A DNA stretch of 64,000 bases from Leptolyngbya sp. SIOISBB (GCA_010671905.1 JAAHII010000001.1:3596001-3660000), one strand, 5' to 3'; positions 20,035 to 29,471 are shown, counted from the first letter of the stretch. The notes: generated by a model from the sequence alone, not told the origin. Program-made: numbers and translations.

Positions 20035-20733
20035 ATGACCTTAAAAGAGCAGCTCATTCAAGAACTTGATGGAATTTCAGACCCTTTGATCGTCGAAGTT
20101 CTGGACTTTCTGCAGTTTCTCAAAACCAAGCACCTTAATGACTCGCCCGATATCCAGCAGGCCCGTTCTGGTTTAGTGGCTGAGGTGGTCACGCCATCGC
20201 CTGCTCAAACCGCAACGGATGCCGTACCCACCATCAAAACCATTTATACCGATGGGGCCTGTTCCGGTAATCCGGGACCAGGAGGCTGGGGAGTCGTTTT
20301 GTATCTGGCGGATGGCTTAGTGCATGAACTTGGGGGTGGGGCGCCCCAAACCACCAATAATCGGATGGAAATGCAGGCCGCGATCGCGGGCTTGCAAGCC
20401 CTGGTTGCCTCTGGTCAAACCTCCCCAGTCGAACTCTTCACCGACAGTGAATATGTCAAGAAAGGCATCACTCAATGGATTACGGGCTGGAAGCGTCGCG
20501 ATTGGCAAACCTCTGCTAAGAAGCCCGTCTTGAATAAAGATTTATGGCAAGAATTAGACGCCATCAATCAAGCGGCGAAGCAGCAAACGGGGACTCCGGT
20601 GCAGTGGACTTATGTACGAGGTCATGCAGGAAATGCAGGAAATGAGCGATGTGATGAAATTGCTCGAGCATTTTCTCAAAATCAGTCAATCGTACTTAAC
20701 CGGCATCCCCAAGCAGTCCATTTTGTCAACTGA
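20035..20733 (+). CDS. rnhA: ribonuclease HI with an antitoxin-like N-terminal domain
   Basis: Cuts RNA in RNA-DNA hybrids such as primers and R-loops. From the ATG at 20035 it has 232 residues, longer than the usual 150. Residues about 1-35 ([31 protein letters not shown]) resemble the short DUF2281 domain found as the antitoxin half of small toxin-antitoxin pairs. After a linker the RNase HI fold begins near residue 66. It has all four acidic residues: [35 protein letters not shown] and [11 protein letters not shown]. No separate hybrid-binding domain is seen. The frame is open to 19849 but the added part has no family match. The DUF2281 resemblance is by eye. Confidence 0.93.
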   Translation: MTLKEQLIQELDGISDPLIVEVLDFLQFLKTKHLNDSPDIQQARSGLVAEVVTPSPAQTATDAVPTIKTIYTDGACSGNPGPGGWGVVLYLADGLVHELGGGAPQTTNNRMEMQAAIAGLQALVASGQTSPVELFTDSEYVKKGITQWITGWKRRDWQTSAKKPVLNKDLWQELDAINQAAKQQTGTPVQWTYVRGHAGNAGNERCDEIARAFSQNQSIVLNRHPQAVHFVN

Positions 20734-20848
20734 TAGTAGTAGAGAATAGATATTCATCTCTTATTAGGCAAGAAAGAATTGATGCAATTGAGCGAACCTT
20801 TTTCAATAGAAGACATAAAATATATTTGAGTCTTTTAAAAGGAACATA

Positions 20849-21130
20849 ATGGCTGATTCAGGGGTTAACGACACCATAGAAGCCGTAGAAAATTTGCCTC
20901 GTGAGGCCCGTGTCACACAGTTACGGAATATGATCGATACGCTGCATATTGCTGACGCGATCGCCAAAGAAGGGTACTTGATCACGAGTTCTGAACTCGC
21001 CGATTTGATGGATGTGAATGCCAGTGCGGTTACCAGTCGGGGTGAATATTGGGCCTGGCGGAACTGGTCAGTCTCGCGGGTACGCCGCGAAGGTAACCAG
21101 ATCCTCTGGCAGCTAGAGCGTCTTGATTAA
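20849..21130 (+). CDS. small hypothetical protein with a helix-turn-helix-like centre (93 aa)
   Basis: A 93-residue soluble protein preceded by AAAAGGAAC, a good ribosome site. After an acidic N-terminus, residues about 35-75 read as two helices and a turn (GYLITSSELADLMDVNASAVTS) followed by WAWRNWSVSRVRREGNQILWQLE, like a small winged helix. I have seen this type in cyanobacteria but know no function for it. DNA binding is possible. It lies just after rnhA in the same direction and may be co-transcribed. Confidence 0.75.
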   Translation: MADSGVNDTIEAVENLPREARVTQLRNMIDTLHIADAIAKEGYLITSSELADLMDVNASAVTSRGEYWAWRNWSVSRVRREGNQILWQLERLD

Positions 21131-21511
21131 TCTGCGATGACTCAATGACTCAGTGGCAAACTGCGATCGCTATCGTGCTGGATCTATCAAGGCAGTTTTG
21201 ATAAACCTGACCAGCGTTCAACCCTAGCAGACCTAATAGCGACCAGTTGTTTTGATGACAGCACAGCTATCAGGTAACAGCAAAGACATCACAAACTGTC
21301 GAGCAAGGTCATTTTTATGGTGTGGTGATAGAGCGCTGGGATCATGAGCGAGGGAACAAGATTGTCCCCTAAACATAACGACTTCATAGCCTCACTTGTA
21401 AATCGTTGCGACCACTGCACCGCTTTATGCTCAGCTGAGAAATTGCCATCCACTCCAAGGCGAGACTTAAGCCGCTTTGTCTAGTCATTTTAGCCACCTT
21501 CTTCAGACGGT
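21131..21511. other. intergenic region, nothing recognised
   Basis: About 380 bases between two small genes read in the same direction. No open frame of note, repeat or hairpin was found by eye. Confidence 0.35.
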
Positions 21512-22039
21512 ATGATGGCGAGCAGGCGTACAGATAGATTCATGTCCTCTCAACAGTCACCCGAATCAGATGATGACCAGGCTATTGAGCGAGAGATTCG
21601 CCAGGGTCGGAAATTTTCTCTCGCCGATGTCATTGGCCAAGAAGGCAGCGATTTCTTAAAGGGGGAATCGCCTGTGCCCAAGCTGGTACAGGTTAAAAAT
21701 GAGCTCAAAGGCTTTGTCAGCCTTCATTTGCGTGATGCTTCTGGAGCCTTGCACGCAATTTTGCTAGAGGTGATCCAAACGGATGATGTCATTTGCAGCC
21801 GCTATTTTGACGCACCGTTGCACGCGTTAGCCGAGATGCTGCAGCCACTACTGACCCAAGACGCTTATTTGCGAGAGTTTGTGCGGCGAGTCGATATGCG
21901 CTGGGGGCAACTGTACGATGAACGTCCACACTTCGAACAGCCCGGACACCCCCCTCACCCTGATGACGAATACACGATCGCATCGGTGCGATCGCAACTT
22001 CAAGGACTGATGGCAGCTATACAAAAACAATCGCCTTGA
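21512..22039 (+). CDS. hypothetical protein of cyanobacterial type (165-175 aa)
   Basis: A soluble acidic protein of 175 residues from 21512, or 165 from the ATG at 21542, which gives a more natural beginning (MSSQQSPESDDDQ). The middle has GRKFSLADVIGQEGSDFLKGESPVP, then an alternating region LKGFVSLHLRDASGALHAILLEVI. It has no signal peptide, membrane helix or recognisable catalytic motif. I do not know the family. It ends 14 bases before the methyltransferase gene, so the two are very likely translated from one message. Confidence 0.75.
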   Translation: MMASRRTDRFMSSQQSPESDDDQAIEREIRQGRKFSLADVIGQEGSDFLKGESPVPKLVQVKNELKGFVSLHLRDASGALHAILLEVIQTDDVICSRYFDAPLHALAEMLQPLLTQDAYLREFVRRVDMRWGQLYDERPHFEQPGHPPHPDDEYTIASVRSQLQGLMAAIQKQSP

Positions 22040-22053
22040 ACCTCCTCTAGCCA

Positions 22054-22536
22054 ATGTCTCAGCCCCTGTCCAACCGTCCTGATATTGCTTACATTCCCAC
22101 GCCCTACGATGCCGTAGACGCCATGCTGGAGCTTGCTCAAGTGCGCACTAACGATGTGCTCTATGATTTAGGCTGCGGCGACGGGCGGTTGCTGATTCGG
22201 GCCGCACAGCGCTGGGGTACTCGTGGAGTGGGCATCGATATCGATCCAGACTGTATTCAACAAACCCGGCAAAATGCTCACAATGCCGGAGTCACCCATC
22301 TTATCTCCCTGCAACAGGGCAACTTATATGAGAGTGATATCACAGCGGCCACAGTAGTTGCGTTGTATCTACTCCCTCACTTGAATACCCGCCTCTGCCC
22401 GCAGTTACAGCAATTACGACCAGGTGCCCGCATCGTCTCACATCAGTTCGACATGGGCGACTGGGAACCGGATGAGATTTTGCCACTTCCCCAATCGGAG
22501 GAAGAGTCGACCCTCTATTTATGGAAAATTCGATAG
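22054..22536 (+). CDS. class I SAM-dependent methyltransferase (160 aa)
   Basis: Transfers a methyl group from S-adenosylmethionine to an unknown acceptor. Motif I is VLYDLGCGDGRLLIRAA at about 36-52, followed by the acidic end of the second strand in GVGIDIDPD near 62-70. The region ATVVALYLLPHLN corresponds to motif IV. At 160 residues it is a minimal fold with no extra substrate domain. The type resembles the small methyltransferases related to protein-lysine enzymes (FAM173-like), but that is a guess. It is coupled to the hypothetical gene before it (14-base gap). Confidence 0.88.
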   Translation: MSQPLSNRPDIAYIPTPYDAVDAMLELAQVRTNDVLYDLGCGDGRLLIRAAQRWGTRGVGIDIDPDCIQQTRQNAHNAGVTHLISLQQGNLYESDITAATVVALYLLPHLNTRLCPQLQQLRPGARIVSHQFDMGDWEPDEILPLPQSEEESTLYLWKIR

Positions 22537-22964
22537 CCGTTTGCTATCGATGGGTGCGGGTGACTGGCCCGATCTCCATAAGCAAAGTTCGAGTAACCCG
22601 GCAGTCGGGGTGAAGCGCCCTACAGCCCTCAAAATTCACGATCTTGTCGGCCAGAAATTTTAGTGCGCAAAATGATGCTCTCTTGACTGTTGGGTATAGC
22701 GATCCTCAGTTTGGTTGAATTACTCCAGATCGCTGTAATCTCCGTCTGACAGATCTTTCAATTCCGAATTCCGACCTCAGCATTCCGAATTCTGTTATAC
22801 AGTTTCGCTGCAATCTGCGATTAACACTGTTCAGGGCAATCGCGTCTAAGGTCATGAGGGACCCCAACTAGGCAGCCTAATCAGGCATACACCATCGGCA
22901 ACAACGACACCAAAACAGTACATAAAAACTATCTCGTGCTAGTCTGAGGCGATAGTTTATTGAT

Positions 22965-22981
22965 TGCAACAAGCTGTTGCA
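22965..22981. promoter_or_regulatory. near-palindrome, first of an inverted pair upstream of the DUF1016 gene
   Basis: TGCAACAAGCTGTTGCA has 7-base inverted arms around a 3-base centre and is the exact reverse complement of the site at 23024-23040. A pair of identical sites just before a start codon looks like an operator for a dimeric regulator. Confidence 0.5.
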
Positions 22982-23023
22982 GGTTTCGTCAGAAGACCTG
23001 TTTGTTTGCACTCATGACAATTC

Positions 23024-23040
23024 TGCAACAGCTTGTTGCA
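23024..23040. promoter_or_regulatory. near-palindrome, second of the pair, 20 bases before the DUF1016 start
   Basis: TGCAACAGCTTGTTGCA, the exact reverse complement of the site at 22965-22981. It covers the in-frame TTG at 23033, which supports translation from the ATG at 23060 instead. Confidence 0.5.
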
Positions 23041-23059
23041 GGGATTTGCGGAAATCACG

Positions 23060-24103
23060 ATGTCTGCCCTCCTACCTTCTCAAAGTCCGGAATACGAAGC
23101 TCTGCTGACCCAGCTAAAAGACCGGATTCGGCAAGCACGGGTGCGATCGGCGTTAGCCGTGAACCGAGAATTGGTGATGCTGTACTGGCAAATTGGGCGC
23201 GAAATTTTGCAACGGCAAACCGATCAAGGGTGGGGTAGTAAGGTGATCGATCGCATTGCCCAAGACCTACGCCAAGAATTTCCTGAAATGAAAGGATTTT
23301 CACCGCGTAATCTGCACTACATGCGGGCGTTTGCCGATACTTATCCTGACGAATCAATTCTGCAACAGGTCGTTGCAAATTTGCCTTGGGGCCACAACGT
23401 CCGGCTCATGGAGGCAGTCAAAGATCCAGAAGAACGGCTCTGGTATGCGCAACAAGCGATAGCGCACGGTTGGAGCCGCAACATCTTGATGACCCAGATC
23501 GACCATCAGCTCTACAGTCAGCATCAAAGTGGTGCTGTCACCAATTTTGAACGGACATTACCGGATACTCAGTCTGACCTCGCCAAGGATTTAGTCAAAA
23601 ATTCCTACACGTTTGACTTTTTAGCGATCACAACGGATGCCAAAGAACGCGATGTTCAAAAAGCCTTGGTTGATCACATGCGTGATTTTTTACTGGAACT
23701 GGGAGTTGGATTTGCGTTTGTCGGCAGTCAGTATCACTTAGAAGTCGGTGGCGAAGACTTTTATGTCGATCTACTTTTCTATCATCTCAAACTGCGATGT
23801 TTTGTCGTGATTGACTTGAAGATGGGCGATTTTCAGCCAGAATTTTCGGGCAAGATGAATTTCTATGTTTCCGCCATTGATGATTTACTTCGCCATCCCG
23901 ATGATCGGCCCACCATTGGGATGATTTTATGTCGTTCTAAAAATAAGGCGATCGCGGAATATGCTCTCCGAGATTTACAAAAGCCGATCGGAATTTCCAC
24001 TCATCGCACTGCTAAAGAGTTACCCGCTCCTCTGCAACCAGAGTTGCCTTCAGTAGAACAGCTCGAACAGGAATTAAACACCGTGGAACTCCCCTATCCA
24101 TGA
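23060..24103 (+). CDS. DUF1016/YhcG-family PD-(D/E)XK nuclease-like protein
   Basis: From the ATG at 23060 it has 347 residues. The N-terminal DUF1016 domain shows LVMLYWQIGREIL and GFSPRNLHYMRAFADTYP followed by LPWGHNV. The C-terminal half is the nuclease-like domain, with the core FYVDLLFYHLKLRCFVVIDLKMG giving the D...(D)xK triad and the conserved YVSAIDDLLRHPDD with GMILCRSKNK after it. YhcG proteins are linked to DNA processing and are often found in mobile or defence regions; their substrate is not settled. Here it is a single gene without restriction or toxin partners. Two matching near-palindromes directly upstream suggest its own regulation. The family call is secure; activity is inferred. 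Confidence 0.93.
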   Translation: MSALLPSQSPEYEALLTQLKDRIRQARVRSALAVNRELVMLYWQIGREILQRQTDQGWGSKVIDRIAQDLRQEFPEMKGFSPRNLHYMRAFADTYPDESILQQVVANLPWGHNVRLMEAVKDPEERLWYAQQAIAHGWSRNILMTQIDHQLYSQHQSGAVTNFERTLPDTQSDLAKDLVKNSYTFDFLAITTDAKERDVQKALVDHMRDFLLELGVGFAFVGSQYHLEVGGEDFYVDLLFYHLKLRCFVVIDLKMGDFQPEFSGKMNFYVSAIDDLLRHPDDRPTIGMILCRSKNKAIAEYALRDLQKPIGISTHRTAKELPAPLQPELPSVEQLEQELNTVELPYP

Positions 24104-24117
24104 GGCTCTCTCCAGCC

Positions 24118-24342
24118 CTAGCGATCTACCGTAACAATGTGTGATGAACATCCACCTTTCAACACTGCACGCCCTACAATTCCGGGTATGTGACTAAGGA
24201 CAGGTGAAATAGACACTGAAAGCTTTTGTCCAGCAGAATATAGGGTAGTTCCTTTTCGAAATTGGGCGTACGAGCAATTAAGCCCAGCAGATATAGACGG
24301 TTCAGGAAGGCAAATCTTATCAGCATCCATATCATCAGTCAT
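24118..24342 (-). CDS. possible small hypothetical protein (74 aa)
   Basis: An open frame of 74 codons in a gap between convergent and unrelated genes. The protein has three Cys and no recognisable domain. No good ribosome site is seen. It could be real or chance; I know no relatives. Confidence 0.3.
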   Translation of the reverse strand: MTDDMDADKICLPEPSISAGLNCSYAQFRKGTTLYSAGQKLSVSISPVLSHIPGIVGRAVLKGGCSSHIVTVDR

Positions 24343-24557
24343 TAATTTCTAAGCGCTCTTTATCAAGTTTCTAGTTTTGCAATTTAGCATGTGGAATCTA
24401 GAGTGTGAGAGGTCTCAATGGCTGATTATTGAGAGATAGAGATCTTGCCAATAAAGCTGTTTTCATGAAGCTCTTGTTCGCATATCATTAACTTCCCTGA
24501 TTGCTCAACGCTTCAACTGTATGAAGCAATCAGGTCACTGATTTAGGAGGCAATACG

Positions 24558-24806
24558 ATGTCACCGATAGGCCAAAGACCCTCTCAATTGCTCAATCAAG
24601 TCACCATTGATCGCTGCGCTGCGTGGACGAGAATCAAATTCGCGCCCACTTTACAGGTCCGCCAGGAAACACTGCTCCATAAGCGATCGCGGCAGAACCT
24701 CAGCTCTGAAGAATCATCAGAGCTTGACGCCATCCAAGAACTGAATACCATTTGTGACTTTCTCAATCACCAAATGCTTTACCAGCGCCATAGCGGTCTG
24801 CGCTAG
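24558..24806 (+). CDS. small hypothetical protein with strong ribosome site (82 aa)
   Basis: The ATG at 24558 is preceded by AGGAGG at 24545-24550, a perfect Shine-Dalgarno at ideal spacing, which argues for a real gene. The 82-residue product is helical and charged, with SSEESSELDAIQELNTICDF near residue 52-71. It has no signal peptide or membrane helix. I do not recognise a family. It ends 37 bases before the convergent solute-binding gene. Confidence 0.6.
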   Translation: MSPIGQRPSQLLNQVTIDRCAAWTRIKFAPTLQVRQETLLHKRSRQNLSSEESSELDAIQELNTICDFLNHQMLYQRHSGLR

Positions 24807-24842
24807 CGATCCCCAATGGAAGACTTGCTAGAACGGCGATCG

Positions 24843-26120
24843 CTATTCCATTTCCGGCCAGCTAGCTTCAATTTCATCCAAGACGGCAGCGGCATCGGTT
24901 CCCCCGACATAGTCCACCATGCCCGTCCAAAAGGTGCCTGTCCCCACCGATCCTGGCATCAGATCAGAGCCATCAAACCGAATCACATCCGCTTGTTGCA
25001 GCACCGCTGCCTGATTACGAATCAGGTCATCAGGATAAGCTTCCAATGCGACCCGTTCATGGGGCGTGATGTAGCCTTCACCAGCCCAGATTTCATGGGC
25101 CTGAGCCGAGGCTAAGTGCGCCATGAGTGCCGTCGCAGCCGGAGTGTCGTTGAACTGAGCATAGACAATCCCCCCCACTAAAACCGGATTGCCTGCTTCG
25201 GGATCCATTGGCGGCAGGCCAAACACATCCACAGTGTTCTCAGGTTCAAGCCCACTGGGCAAAAAGTCACTGATAAAACTGGCTTGACGATGCAGATAGC
25301 ATCCCGGTGGATCGCTGAACAACGGCGCGGGAGAATCCCCAAACGGAATACTGATAGCCCCAGTTGGCCCACCCCGCACTTGAGCGGGATCGCGCACAAT
25401 GTCGCCAAAGGTCGTCAGTGCGGCCTCGACCGCTGGATGGTTGAAGGGCAGGTCATGCCTCACCCACTGGTCATAAACGTCTGCCCCCGCCTGCCGCAGC
25501 AGTATCTCCTCGACCCAATCGGTCCCGACCCACCCGGTGGCATTACCGCTTTCCATGCCGATGCACCAAGGTGTACCACCGTCCGCAATGATTTGCTGGC
25601 TGAGGTTAGCCAATTCGTCCCAGGTGGTCGGAATACGGTAACCTGCGGCCTCAAAAGCTTGGGGATTGTACCAAACCAAGCTTTTGACATCGGCTCGCAT
25701 CCACACGCCATACAGCGCGCCATCCACACTGGCCAAATCGAGCCAGTAAGGCGCATAGGCAGAGTCTAGAGCGGCTCGATCTTGAGGAGCCAGCTCGCCT
25801 TGTGCCGCAAAGTCCAGCATCAAGCCTGGTTGGGGAAACAAGGCAATATCTGGGGCATCCCCCGAATCGACCCGAACAGAAATCAATGTCGTAAAGGCGT
25901 CCGTGCCCTCATATTCCACTTGGATGCCGGTCTCTTCGGTGAAGGGGGCGATCGCGGCCATCAGCTTCTCTTTCCCATTTCCCGTCAGCGTCCCGAGAAT
26001 GGTCACGGTTTCGGGAGTGTCGCCACCCCTTAATGTTCCTGTTGAGTCACCAGTGGGCTCGCAGGCGACTGCGAGTCCCCCAACACACAATAAACAGAAC
26101 CAAGTAACTTTATTCGCCAT
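24843..26120 (-). CDS. ABC transporter solute-binding lipoprotein (sugar-type, family 1)
   Basis: A 425-residue lipoprotein. The signal peptide ends in the lipobox LAVAC with Cys20 as the lipid-anchored residue. The mature part follows extracellular solute-binding family 1 (alpha-glucoside or sugar type): TVTILGTLTGNGKEKLMAAIAPF, the ligand-hinge DAPDIALFPQPG, and WDELANLSQQIIADGGTPWCIG. It should capture a sugar or related solute for import. No permease or ATPase gene is adjacent, so the partner must be encoded elsewhere. Flanking genes are unrelated. The substrate cannot be read from the sequence. Confidence 0.92.
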   Translation of the reverse strand: MANKVTWFCLLCVGGLAVACEPTGDSTGTLRGGDTPETVTILGTLTGNGKEKLMAAIAPFTEETGIQVEYEGTDAFTTLISVRVDSGDAPDIALFPQPGLMLDFAAQGELAPQDRAALDSAYAPYWLDLASVDGALYGVWMRADVKSLVWYNPQAFEAAGYRIPTTWDELANLSQQIIADGGTPWCIGMESGNATGWVGTDWVEEILLRQAGADVYDQWVRHDLPFNHPAVEAALTTFGDIVRDPAQVRGGPTGAISIPFGDSPAPLFSDPPGCYLHRQASFISDFLPSGLEPENTVDVFGLPPMDPEAGNPVLVGGIVYAQFNDTPAATALMAHLASAQAHEIWAGEGYITPHERVALEAYPDDLIRNQAAVLQQADVIRFDGSDLMPGSVGTGTFWTGMVDYVGGTDAAAVLDEIEASWPEME

Positions 26121-26174
26121 CGCACCCTGTCCGTGATTTAGCCAGTTTGCTGCTGGATTCTTTAAGTAGCATCT

Positions 26175-27635
26175 CTAGCCACACTGCCATAAAAAGGCGA
26201 CCTGCTCTTTATGCTCAGGACACTGCAAAATATAGCCTGTTCCCACATCACCCCAGTAATATGGCACATGGTCATCAGAGGCAAATTCGAAAATCAGGGT
26301 GTCCATAAGGCGATCGCAGATAGGACATATAGGATATTCGTCATCTTGAACCCAATGAGGCCAACCAGCCAGCTTGTTGCCCTCGCATGGAATTAGAGCA
26401 GTTTCCATCATGAAATCGGTCAAAATAGTGTCTCTTTGCGAGCGCTCGTTACGCTTTCTGTTCTTTTCATCCAGAAAGTGGAAATTAGAAACATTGTGAG
26501 GAGAAGCAAGGATACTATCGGTTGCGAATCTTGATAGTTCTTCGTGTGCAATAGACGCCCCTTGAGATTCGGCGTCAATCCAATTGGGATAATCTTCCAT
26601 CTGCTGCCAGCCCACAATTATCTGTGGCGGGAATTGCTCTCTGAGTAGCTTTGATGCAGAAGAACTTTGAATGGTAGGTGTTGACTCTGTAGAAGCAGAT
26701 CCGTAAGGCTGCACAATTCTTAAAAACTGGCAACTCGAAAAAGCGGCCCAACCCTCGTAAAGTACGTCGCACTCAGTATCATTGGTGCAGTAAAACAACT
26801 GGAGCAACCCACTTCCGAAATGGCCAACTAAATCTGATGGCAGTTGGTCAAGATTGAGCTGCAAGAAAAATTGCATAGGCTCTTCGCAATGTGGGCACTC
26901 TGGCCATTCTTCGTCTTCACTCAGCCATGGATGTCCAGCAAATTTTGAATCTGTTCTTCCTCCGTCTCTTCTCTCAACGATGGGCTTCCATGCGGATTTT
27001 CTAAACCGATCAAGTTTTGTTTTGAGAATGTCTAGAGTTTCATACTGGCTCACTGTGCCGTCAGGCAAAATTGCGCCTACGAACTTTGTCCCAACAATAT
27101 TTGCACCTGTTAGGATGGCACCCGTCAAGTTTGCATGGCAAAAGTCGGTATTTTGCAAATTGGCGTTGGTCAAATCAGCATTGTGCAGGGTTGCTCTACG
27201 GAGATCAGCGCTTCTCAAGTCAGCAGCAACCAGACTTGCACCAACTAAGAGTGCGCCAGATAGGTTGACAGTGCGAAGGTCAGTTTGGTCAAGGTTTGCA
27301 TCTGTTAAATCAGCTTCCCGCAGAGAAGAAGAACGGCTTAAGTATCTTTCGTAGTAGGCATTATTTGCAGGACGAAAGCTAGTGCAAAAAGTAGTTGCAC
27401 GAAGATCAGCTCTTCTGAAATTCGCACGTCTCAAATTAGCCCTAATCGTTGCATTGCTTAAGATTGAATTTTCGAAGTTAGCGCCTTGAGAAAAGCCGCA
27501 ATCTTGAAAATTAGCATTGCTGAAGTCCGCGTTGCTGAAGTTCACAGGTAGAGTTTGGGGTGAGTAGTTTAGTTCTAAACCCTGAAAATTTCGCTCTCCG
27601 GCCTGGTAGCGCTGCAACAGTTCTTCAGCTCTCAT
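26175..27635 (-). CDS. pentapeptide-repeat protein fused to a DUF1963 domain
   Basis: A 486-residue protein in two parts. Residues about 15-200 form a run of A(D/N)LxX pentapeptides (ANLRRANFRRADLRA, LREADLTDANLDQTDL), which fold as a right-handed beta-helix. The beginning LLQRYQAGERNF is the common start of cyanobacterial pentapeptide proteins. From about 225 the protein changes to a DUF1963 (YwqG-like) domain: SKFAGHPWLSEDEEWPECP, then LQLNLDQLPSDL, with CxxC pairs (PECPHCEEP, PICPICDRL) that may bind zinc. DUF1963 has no proven function. The fusion suggests a binding scaffold plus sensor. It is 30 bases after lepA on the same strand. Confidence 0.88.
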   Translation of the reverse strand: MRAEELLQRYQAGERNFQGLELNYSPQTLPVNFSNADFSNANFQDCGFSQGANFENSILSNATIRANLRRANFRRADLRATTFCTSFRPANNAYYERYLSRSSSLREADLTDANLDQTDLRTVNLSGALLVGASLVAADLRSADLRRATLHNADLTNANLQNTDFCHANLTGAILTGANIVGTKFVGAILPDGTVSQYETLDILKTKLDRFRKSAWKPIVERRDGGRTDSKFAGHPWLSEDEEWPECPHCEEPMQFFLQLNLDQLPSDLVGHFGSGLLQLFYCTNDTECDVLYEGWAAFSSCQFLRIVQPYGSASTESTPTIQSSSASKLLREQFPPQIIVGWQQMEDYPNWIDAESQGASIAHEELSRFATDSILASPHNVSNFHFLDEKNRKRNERSQRDTILTDFMMETALIPCEGNKLAGWPHWVQDDEYPICPICDRLMDTLIFEFASDDHVPYYWGDVGTGYILQCPEHKEQVAFLWQCG

Positions 27636-27665
27636 CGCTCTAAATCAGTCAGGATAATTGCTTTA

Positions 27666-29471
27666 CTATGTCAACTTCAGCACTGCCATGAACGCGTCTT
27701 GAGGCACATCCACGGTACCGATCGCCTTCAGTCGCTTTTTACCCTTAGCCTGTTTCTGCAACAGCTTTTTCTTCCGGGAAATGTCGCCGCCGTAGCACTT
27801 GGACAGTACGTCTTTGCGCAGGGCGGGAATGCTCTCGCTAGCGACAACGCGACTGCCGATTGACGCCTGTAGCGGAATCTTGAATTGATGTCGGGGAATC
27901 AGCTCCTTCAGCTTTTCTACTAGGGCTTTGCCGACGTAGTAAGCCTTGTCGCGATGCACAATGTTCGCTAGAGGATCAGCCGGTTCACCGTTGATCAAAA
28001 TGTCCAGCCGCACCAAATTGTTAGTGCGATAGTCGATCAGGTGGTATTCCATGCTGGCATAGCCCTTGGAACGAGACTTGAGCTGATCAAAAAAGTCGGT
28101 CACGACTTCCGCCAGCGGCAACTCATATACCAATGCTGTGCGCGACTGGGCCAGGTACTTCATGTCTTTGAACTCGCCGCGACGGCTCTGACAGAGTTCC
28201 ATGAGAGCACCTACGTACTCTTCAGGCGTCAACATTTCAACCCGCACGTAGGGTTCAGCGATGGACTCTCGCTCTTGCGGCGACGGTAGCGTACTGGGAT
28301 TGTCGATTTCGACGGTGGCACCGTCTAGCAGCTGCACTTGATAAACCACAGAGGGCGCTGTGATGATGAGATCCAGGTCGTATTCCCGCTCTAGCCGCTC
28401 TTGCACAATTTCCATATGCAGCAGCCCGAGGAAGCCGCAGCGGAAGCCAAAACCCATAGCGCTAGAGGTTTCTGGCTCGTATTGCAGCGCGGCATCGTTC
28501 AACCGCAGTTTTTCGAGCGCATCTCGCAAATCTTCATACTGATCAGAATCAGTGGGAAACAGTCCACAAAAGACCATCGGCTTTGCTTCGACATAACCCG
28601 GCAGGGCCTCTTCAGCAGGATGCTTGACCAAGGTCATGGTGTCGCCCACTCGGGCATCTTCTACCGCCTTAATCGCGGCGGAGAAGTAACCCACCTCGCC
28701 TGCATGTAGCGCGTCAACGGGAACCTGAGTGGGCGACAAGACGCCCAGTTCGTCCACCTCATACTCTTTCTTAGAGGCCATTAGGCGAACAGTGTCGCCT
28801 TTTTGTAACGTGCCGTCCATCACCCGAAAATACACAATGACTCCCCGATAGGAATCGTAATAGCTATCAAAGATCAAGGCCCGCAGGGGTTCCTCTAAGG
28901 TGTCTTGGGGCGGCGGCACCTGTTCCACGATCGCCTCCAAAATCTCATCGACGCCAATCCCTTCTTTGGCCGAGGCTAAAATCGCCTCGCTACAGTCAAG
29001 GCCGATCACATCCTCAATTTCTTGCTTAATGCGATCAGGCTCGGCACCGGGTAGGTCAATTTTGTTCAGCACGGGAATGATTTCTAAATCATGCTCCAGT
29101 GCCAAATACACGTTGGCCAGGGTTTGAGCTTCGACCCCCTGAGACGCATCGACTACCAGTAAAGCCCCTTCACAAGCCGCCAGTGAGCGCGAGACTTCGT
29201 AAGAAAAATCGACGTGTCCCGGCGTATCAATCAGGTTTAGTACATAGGTGTCACCGTCTGCTGCGCGGTAATTCATGCGCGCTGCTTGGAGCTTGATCGT
29301 AATGCCTCGCTCTCGCTCCAGATCCATCGTGTCGAGGAACTGGGCTTTCATATCGCGATCGCTCACCGTGCCGGTTTTATGCAACAGGCGGTCGGCCAAA
29401 GTCGACTTACCGTGGTCAATGTGGGCAATGATGCAAAAATTGCGAATGCGAGAGACAGGTGCGTCAGTCAT
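27666..29471 (-). CDS. lepA: elongation factor 4 (back-translocating GTPase)
   Basis: A ribosome-associated GTPase that remodels stalled or mis-translocated ribosomes. At 601 residues it has the normal length. G1 is [15 protein letters not shown] at about 17-31, G3 is DTPGHVDF near 84, and G4 is NKIDLPGA near 137. EF-G-like domains follow ([19 protein letters not shown]), and the LepA-specific C-terminal domain ends in [24 protein letters not shown] 14-bp perfect hairpin lies about 60-100 bases upstream of the start, probably in its leader. Confidence 0.98.
   Translation of the reverse strand: MTDAPVSRIRNFCIIAHIDHGKSTLADRLLHKTGTVSDRDMKAQFLDTMDLERERGITIKLQAARMNYRAADGDTYVLNLIDTPGHVDFSYEVSRSLAACEGALLVVDASQGVEAQTLANVYLALEHDLEIIPVLNKIDLPGAEPDRIKQEIEDVIGLDCSEAILASAKEGIGVDEILEAIVEQVPPPQDTLEEPLRALIFDSYYDSYRGVIVYFRVMDGTLQKGDTVRLMASKKEYEVDELGVLSPTQVPVDALHAGEVGYFSAAIKAVEDARVGDTMTLVKHPAEEALPGYVEAKPMVFCGLFPTDSDQYEDLRDALEKLRLNDAALQYEPETSSAMGFGFRCGFLGLLHMEIVQERLEREYDLDLIITAPSVVYQVQLLDGATVEIDNPSTLPSPQERESIAEPYVRVEMLTPEEYVGALMELCQSRRGEFKDMKYLAQSRTALVYELPLAEVVTDFFDQLKSRSKGYASMEYHLIDYRTNNLVRLDILINGEPADPLANIVHRDKAYYVGKALVEKLKELIPRHQFKIPLQASIGSRVVASESIPALRKDVLSKCYGGDISRKKKLLQKQAKGKKRLKAIGTVDVPQDAFMAVLKLT

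Larger units (their letters stand above)
22537..23059. other. intergenic region with repeat and operator-like palindromes
   Basis: It contains a copy of a dispersed repeat (22769-22787, see 42727), a hairpin with arms AAACTATC and GATAGTTT near 22927-22957, and the two near-palindromes at 22965 and 23024. No gene is supported. Confidence 0.5.

Noticed and set aside
22587-22610. GTTCGAGTAACCCGGC resembling a tRNA T-loop
   Set aside because: No matching acceptor stem or anticodon arm nearby.
25284-25769. Plus-strand open frame of 161 codons inside the solute-binding gene
   Set aside because: Antisense shadow; composition follows the codon pattern of the real gene.
26854-27354. Plus-strand frame rich in repeated SA/KSA words
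   Set aside because: It is the complement of the pentapeptide repeats and not a separate repetitive protein.
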